Under the pieces are notes generated by a model. That model saw only the letters and a list, made by a program, of their open reading frames with translations, did no database searches and was not told where the DNA came from. Shown here piece by piece: positions 57,991 through 64,000 of a DNA stretch of 64,000 nucleotides. The stretch comes from Cryptomeria japonica (Eukaryota > Streptophyta > Pinopsida > Cupressales > Cupressaceae): positions 648,247,420 through 648,311,419 of the forward strand of contig NC_081405.1 in NCBI RefSeq assembly GCF_030272615.1, written 5' to 3'. Made by a program: the position numbers and the translations under genes. Positions within the stretch are counted from its first letter, which is position 1, and every line of letters starts with the position of its first letter.

Positions 57991-60309
57991 CGTATTATGT
58001 TAACATTGCAAAGCATTGATTTAGTTGCATTTTTTATTATCCTCCCACTTTACACCATTGCCTTTGCAAAACTTTGTGTGGCGGCCAGTATTAAGCTTAA
58101 ATGCATATTTAAAGCAACAACTATAATAAAGATTTAAAATGTATTTAAATCATCTTAAAATAGTTTAAATAGTTCTTGCCTTCTATCATTTGAGAACTAT
58201 TTTCAATATATTTAAATCATTTTAGAATGATTTAAATTAAATTCCTTTTCATCTTATTTTTGTAAATTAGATGAAAAGTTTATGGGATAATATGCACCAT
58301 ATTATTTGAGTAACTGATCTTATATCACCATGATGCATGTCAGGTCCTTTTGTGCGCCCAGCTAAACAAAATCATTTTTAAACAATTGAAAGTTAGAGTG
58401 CTATAAAATTGAATCTGTATGCATATGGAGCCAAAAGATGAAGTGGGTTGCCATTACATTTTGATATTTGACAACTTTTTCCAGCCCTAAAACTAATTAA
58501 ACTGCATTTGGAATTGCCCTGGGAAAGGCATCAAACTTGATCATGAGATCTCGAGGTTGAACAAGGGTGCTTACATATGATATGAGAATTGCTATTACTA
58601 ACTGATTCATTATACCTCATCCTAAAGTGAGAAATATTAACTATGAAAGGTAGCCTTTGGGGATGATTTGATTTGGTAAAAAATGCAATTATTAGACCAA
58701 ATCAAGTATGAGACTACCAAGGGGCACTTCATAACAATCAATAGAGTACAAGGTATTAGCAGTCAAAGATAACCTTTTAAGAATTTTTCAGAATCTAAAA
58801 ATGAGCAAGGGTGTTCATGAATATAAGGAAAATGTGAATAAAAAATCATTTCACTTAAATTCTTTGAAATATTAATTAGCAAGGTGGGAAACTTTGGCAG
58901 ACTTGGCAATGTGCAGATAACAGACTTTTCCAAAACCCTCTAAGCCAGTGTTTGGAAAACTTCGTAAAACTGATTCTAGGAGTTTGTAATTGAGAGAGTA
59001 TGCTTACTTATGACATGTGAGTATGTCTATCAAGCCATTTGACCTAAGGATCAATCTGTTTCAAATAACAACCCTCCAAAGTAGGATACTTAAGCAGATT
59101 TGGTAAGCGTGTTTCTAAGTGTTTAACCAAAATGCACATCATAGGCCGGCCTTCAAACTTTGCCAAATTTGAAGGTGATAATACAATTGTGGATCTAATT
59201 CAAGGGGAAAATAATGCATATAGAGATCATGAATAGAAATTTAGGTATTAGTGTCAATCATAACATGATATAGTGTTGTCATGGACCAAATTCACAAAAT
59301 ATTATAGCATTTGTAAGATAATTGTTACATTTAGAACACTCTAATTGAATTAAAGCCAAAATATAATGTAGAAGGAAATGGGTATGCAATTTTCACCATT
59401 ACAATAACTATTATAAAGATATACCTTAAATATTAGGTGGACAATAGTGTACACTTAATTCTAGAACAACTACACCTTTCATTTAGATTTTAATTGAGGA
59501 TCTAGATGATAAATTTTAAAAGAATTTGGAAGAAAATTTTGTTAGGAGGATAAATATTTTGACTTTTACATAGTTGTTAGATATTGGGTGTACAAATTAT
59601 TGATCTCTTTTAAATTTATATATAGAAATAGAGGGATATCTATTCAAATAAGAGAAAATAGACTCTAACTTCATCTCATATTAAGTGTCCATCATTTCCA
59701 CATAAAAAGAATACATATTTAATAGGATTCTTATGAGCTGAAATATTTGATCATTTAATCATTTATAAAATAAAATATTAATGAATAAAATAAACATAAT
59801 AGTTACTCAAAGTTAAAGATTCAAATATATGATCAATTTTACTTTAAATATACATAATGATTGTATAATCATTACAAATAATACAAGATCCATTTCTAAT
59901 ACTTTGACATACCTATAAAACTCATATCATTTTACATTACATATACATGTTCATGCATTTTAAAATCATATTCAAAATCTGCAAGAGAAAGAGAGAAGAA
60001 GCATCATTGAAATAATATATGTGACTAACATGCATGATAGATTCTAATTCACTATAAGAATATTCAATGAGCATACTAGTGCATCATATATTTAATGTTC
60101 ATATCAATTGATAAACATATTCTAAGAAAAAGCTAAATTAACCAAAGTAATAATACATTTATACATATTATCTATACATGTAAATCAATGACAATATAGA
60201 ACGTCTACATTTTACAAGATGGATGAAACATTAACTAGAAGAGAAGTCCATACATTAATTTGCACGGAATACTTTTGCAGCATATGATATTCAATTACAA
60301 ATATATCTA
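57991..60309. other. Intergenic spacer
   Basis: No supported gene. At about 58170-58197 a 28-bp stretch repeats the gag 5' sequence at 57739-57766 (CTTCTATCATTTGAGAACTA), like filler copied during break repair. About 60190-60309 is the conserved 3' flank of GDSL copy 2. Confidence 0.45.
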
Positions 60310-62069
60310 CTAATAACAACCATAAAGAAGTTGAGGAACATCTCTAGTTAAAAATACACTAGAAATGTTTTGATATGCCTTCTGAGTAAGGTGGACGGAA
60401 TCAAAGAACAGATATTTGGAAGCATCGGGACATGTAAAGGGAGTAAATTTGTTGCACAACAATAAAGTTTCTAAGATGCCCGTTCCACAGCCACCCCTTG
60501 CAATCACCTCCAAGCCTGGCATGTAACACAGCATTGCAAGATTGGACATTATTCTAGCTATGTGTTAATATAGTAAAACTTTTTGACATAAGGACATTTA
60601 GATTGTTAAGATTCATGAGAATGTAAATTACCATATATGCTATGATTTGCAATGAACTCGGATATCAGATTGTGATAATCGAGAGAAGCGATTTTAAGGT
60701 TAGGAAAAGAAGGTTTGAGTCCATCAATCACGGCATTTAATCCTGAATTGAATCCAGATGCAGCCTCGTTTATCTCTTCGTCACATGCTCCCTTGTTCCA
60801 AAGGCTTGTAAGCGTTCTCTCTATTGGTAAACATCCCAATGGTGGAACGTTAATCAAAGCAATTCTAGAGGCACCCAGATTGTATAATTCCTGCAAAAAT
60901 TAGACTCAGAATTCACTGCATCTATACTTGGAGACTACTAAATTCAAAAGAGTAGAAACAAGTTATAACCATACCTTGAGATAAACTGCATATATATCCA
61001 TGAGGAAATCTGTATACTCTTGAACGGTGAACTGAAGTCGACGAATTGGGAATAGGAAGTAGTTGGCAGCGAAATCATTGGTGCCTATCGAAATGAAAAA
61101 TATTGCCTCTTTAATTATGGCGGTGGCCTGTTCCTCATCCACCAATCCTGCTATTCTATTTTTATACTCTTTAAAATACTCAATTTGTTTCCAAACTGGT
61201 ATCACCTCCTGCATCATACAAATCCATCTTATAAGAATGTGATAGGAAAAAGCTGATAATATGCATAGATTAACTGTACATTATTGTTCTACAAATGTAT
61301 CAAGGTCCTGTGAAACATTATAATATGTTTATGTCTGTCTACCAGTAAATGGGCGGTGAGATTGTCTAAGCCTGAACCAGAAGATGCAAAACAGACACCA
61401 GTTAGCAAGTTTTGGGCCTTGAGCTTAGGGTCCAAATATGGAGGCAAGAATTCCTTGACTCGAAGACCTTCAACTGAAATGGAATGGTATAATCATAAGT
61501 CTCATGAAATTTGAAAATGGGTGATGAAAAATCAAATCAAATCAAAGTAAACAATCAATAGCCTTCCAACTAATAATACCAATTTTAATTCACAAAGAAC
61601 AATAATTCTGAAATGATAAGGTGAAGTTTTAACCTCTTGCAAGACCAAATTATTTCTCTTCTCAAAGGCAATATACAGTTCACATTTATGAGCTAAGACT
61701 GATCACAAGTTCTCGAGTGCAACAATCATAGAATAGCTAGAGCTTTAAAATTTAGTGACAACTTATAAGAAAAACATGCAGTTATGGGATATATAGGTTA
61801 CCAAAGTAGTCAGACATGAGCTTTCCATTGGAGAACCTTCCAGTGGCAATGTGATCTTTGAAATCTCTTCCATATGGAGGAAAATCACCAACGATTATCG
61901 TACAAATAAAATCATTATTCCCTGTATCTCCATAGGAGTCTCCAAACATAAAAATAGCAGGCACTTTCTGTCCTCCAACCAACAAAAAATAATCACATTT
62001 CTAAGCTATTGTGATGATCAAACTAAGAAGTAAAGAGCCCAAAACGATCGATTCTGCCCTTGATTTCAT
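60310..62069 (-). pseudogene. GDSL esterase/lipase paralog with premature stop
   Basis: Exons on the minus strand are 62069-61802, 61473-61343, 61208-60975, 60890-60632 and 60515-60310, with lengths 268, 131, 234, 259 and 206. The first four are identical in length to copy 1, and all introns are GT-AG. Codon 23, AAG in copy 1, is TAG (62001-62003), just after the signal peptide. The rest is open and keeps FMFGDSYGDTGNN, IGTND and FFDSVHLTQ, so catalytic residues survive. The C-terminus is four residues longer (QLLYGCY). Foreign DNA begins about 65 bp upstream of the ATG. Most likely a young pseudogene; translation from a later start would lack the signal peptide. Confidence 0.85.
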
Positions 62070-62143
62070 TACTAAGTTTTATGTGACCCTGCGCACCAGG
62101 CAATCCTTAAATTGCAGGACGAAATTAACTCAACTGTTTTATA

Positions 62144-62231
62144 GGTAAACTGACAATATTGAAGGCACGAAAGAGTTTTGTTTTCACGGTAAACTGACAA
62201 TATTGAAGGCACGAAAGAGTTTTGTTTTCAC
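62144..62231. repeat. 44-bp tandem duplication upstream of GDSL copy 2
   Basis: Two perfect adjacent copies (62144-62187, 62188-62231) starting GGTAAACTGACAATATTGAA and ending GTTTTGTTTTCAC. It is absent upstream of GDSL gene 1. Confidence 0.9.
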
Positions 62232-62239
62232 GAGTTTTC

Positions 62240-62602
62240 TGTTGGAGTAATGTTAACTCCAACTAAGGCTGTGTTAGCAGCTGTGTTAGCCCACTTTCAA
62301 ACCGTTTGTCCCTGTCGTGATTTACGGACATTAACACTGCATGTCATGATTTATGGACAATAACAATGCATGCATTCTGCATTGTTAAAACTGACGGTGC
62401 ATGCTCTTCTTTCACCGCCAACATTGTTAATGCGGTTGCTCTGCCCTTGTTTCCTCCGTAATTTCCAGGAAATAACTGCAGTGGTTTATGGTGGTTATTT
62501 TTGTATAAATCTGCATATTTTACAGTTATAAAGACAACAATGAATTAATACATTTCATTTTCTTAGTTGTTCTTTCTTTTTCTTATGTGCATTAGATCTG
62601 CA
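62240..62602 (+). repeat. Possible solo LTR upstream of GDSL copy 2
   Basis: Starts TGTTGGAGTAATGTTAACTC, has a GTTATAAAGAC box at about 62527 and ends GATCTGCA, followed by the same AGTTTTC that precedes it (62233-62239 and 62603-62609). The layout is that of a solo LTR. A 7-bp repeat is longer than the usual 5-bp target duplication, so the exact ends are uncertain. Confidence 0.45.
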
Positions 62603-62609
62603 AGTTTTC

Positions 62610-63212
62610 TTTATATTTTCCTAGCTAGATCTATCCTGTGGTATGCAGCCACAGCTGAAAATGTTACATTTTGCTTCTATATACACTTTGTCATTTACCT
62701 AACCAGAGGCAAATTCATGGTGGAGTGGGTGACAAATTTAAGTGAGCACGAAATATAAGATGTAGACATGGATACTCCACGTAACATTATCAAAATATTG
62801 GGGAAAAAAAGTCTATTCCTTCTAGACATATTGTAATAATGAAAATGTGTGAAAGCTATGAACAGCACAACTACCAGATTGCGTGATGTACACACCACAG
62901 TTTTTCAATATGGGACAGGGTTTAAATTGTTAGGAGTTGAGTTGGCTGTTCCTTTTAAAAGACGCATTTATTCAAGAGATTATAGGAAGTTGTTCAATCA
63001 TGTTACAAATTTTGAGGGATATGCGGATACATATCAGCAATATCCCCTTCAATATTATCTAAGGGGATTCAAACTTACGATCCTGTTCTGATATCACTTA
63101 TAAGGAATTGAGTTCGCTCTTTCTATCAAAAGATGCATTTATTCAAATTAAAGATCTCCAAAAAAACTGTTAAACTATCTCAAGAATCCCCAAAAAAATA
63201 TCATAAATGTAT
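62610..63212. other. Inserted sequence of unknown type upstream of GDSL copy 2
   Basis: Not present upstream of GDSL gene 1. It contains two related words about 175 bp apart, TTGAGTTGGCTG...GACGCATTTATTCAA (62937) and TTGAGTTCGCTC...GATGCATTTATTCAA (63110). No coding function is seen. Confidence 0.35.
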
Positions 63213-63420
63213 ACCAACATAAATTATATTAGATATTACATTTCATATTTTATTAACCCTCCACCTATCAATAGATCAGTAATATCGTAGATAATTTATT
63301 TCATCTATAATACCTCTTGCAATAAATTATTTGTTTAAGATTAGATATTAATTATTTAGACATCGTGAAGCTACTAAAAGGAAATAAGCATTGTGAAGTC
63401 GTGCTCAAAATTAGTTCTGC
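63213..63420 (-). promoter_or_regulatory. Displaced ancestral upstream region of GDSL copy 2
   Basis: Aligns with about 7290-7485 upstream of GDSL gene 1 (shared words ATTAATTATTTAGACAT and CATTGTGAAGTCGTGCTCAA). Similarity stops where gene 1 has its TATTTATA box; here the sequence is TTCTGCACAAAAC. The block now lies over 1.1 kb from the start codon. Confidence 0.55.
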
Positions 63421-64000
63421 ACAAAACAAGATTTTTGATAAGGATAAATTGTATTTGGTGGAGCATTTTAGATATGGATGGATCCTTTATTTCCCTTGTT
63501 TTTTCCATGTCGTTAAAGTCAAATACTAATAAACATGGCTGTCGTCATTGTTCTATCTTGAGACAAAGAAATAAAAGAGTTACATGTAGAGAGGCAATTG
63601 AATTTCTTGTTTAGTGACAAAAATGTATTATCGTTTATTATTTATGTCTGTTTGAATGTTTTGTTAATTGCATATTTTAAGTTCTTGTCAATTGAAAAGC
63701 AATCTCATGTGATTGGTCATATGTTCAATCATTAAGTGATTGATAACAAATTTAAAATATAATTTCTAGTAATATTTGGGTATTATAATAGAAGATTTAT
63801 AAACTTCTAGTTATTAGTATTTTTTGTTATGCTATTACTATTATTCAATTGATTCTAACTATAAATTTTTTACATAATTTTTTAGGTACGTTATATATAT
63901 AATAATAAATTGATAAATAACAACAAAATAATAATAAATGTATGAAAATTTATACAATAATATTAAATATAACTATAATATATTAATAATATAATAATTA
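63421..64000. other. AT-rich end of window
   Basis: No gene or repeat is supported; the last 150 bp are nearly pure A/T with TAATAATA words. Confidence 0.5.

Noticed and set aside
62849-63091. 80-codon plus-strand frame as a gene
   Set aside because: No motif, lies inside sequence inserted upstream of GDSL copy 2, and nothing supports its start.
1-64000. Endogenous plant pararetrovirus or other viral insertion
   Set aside because: All reverse transcriptases seen are of LINE or Ty1/copia type with their usual neighbours; no movement-protein or pararetroviral coat motifs were seen.

Overview
This is nuclear DNA of a seed plant with a large, repeat-filled genome. It is AT-rich and intron-containing, and most of it is transposable elements at every stage of decay, many broken by stops of the TGG-to-TAG or CAG-to-TAG kind expected from deamination of methylated cytosine. 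A gymnosperm (conifer-like) source is my best guess, but nothing in the window proves it. The only host genes I can read with confidence are two GDSL esterase/lipase paralogs on the minus strand, at 5530-7206 and 60310-62069. They share five exons with identical lengths for exons 1-4, so they are a gene duplication now about 53 kb apart. The first copy is intact (361 codons, one GC-AG intron). The second has a TAG at codon 23, and about 1 kb of foreign DNA separates it from its ancestral upstream region.

Layout. 1-1467: 3' end of a plus-strand LTR retroelement, inserted in an old plus-strand LINE fragment (1468-about 4400). 4400-5529: AT-rich spacer. 5530-7560: GDSL gene 1 and its upstream region. 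7560-10150: spacer with two short tandem duplications. 10153-18290: an imperfect tandem duplication of a roughly 2.6-kb unit carrying a decayed plant mobile domain (PMD) protein with an acidic tail; the second unit is split by a 2.84-kb non-autonomous LTR element. 18290-24416: spacer plus a gypsy-type LTR and a lone LTR. About 24475-31740: a long minus-strand L1-type LINE with ORF1, endonuclease, RT, zinc-binding region and RNase H, plus a conserved downstream ORF. 32998-about 57990: one Ty1/copia element on the minus strand, blown apart by nested insertions. 57990-60309: spacer. 60310-62069: GDSL pseudogene and its disrupted 5' side, then AT-rich sequence.

The nested complex is the most informative region. 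Removing a 7.9-kb LTR element (35430-43363, target duplication GTTTG) and a 12.1-kb hAT-like DNA transposon (43429-55572, target duplication CTTGCTGA) leaves a copia element of about 4.9 kb whose reading frame runs across the hAT site. The two insertions lie only 60 bp apart in the IN-RT linker. The LTR element has no pol; it encodes a coiled-coil protein with five zinc knuckles and a 1125-codon ORF of unknown function. The hAT interval holds a second unrecognised giant ORF (1158 codons) flanked on both sides by arrays of diverged CGCAA/CGAGCT-type repeats, probably an inner element.

The best candidates for undescribed biology are: the two giant ORFs and their carriers; a putative third ORF with an arginine/glycine-rich tail, conserved 3' of RNase H in two independent LINE copies; and the PMD tandem unit with its poly-aspartate expansion. 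All transposon ORFs are interrupted here, so these are fossils of systems that may be active elsewhere in the genome.
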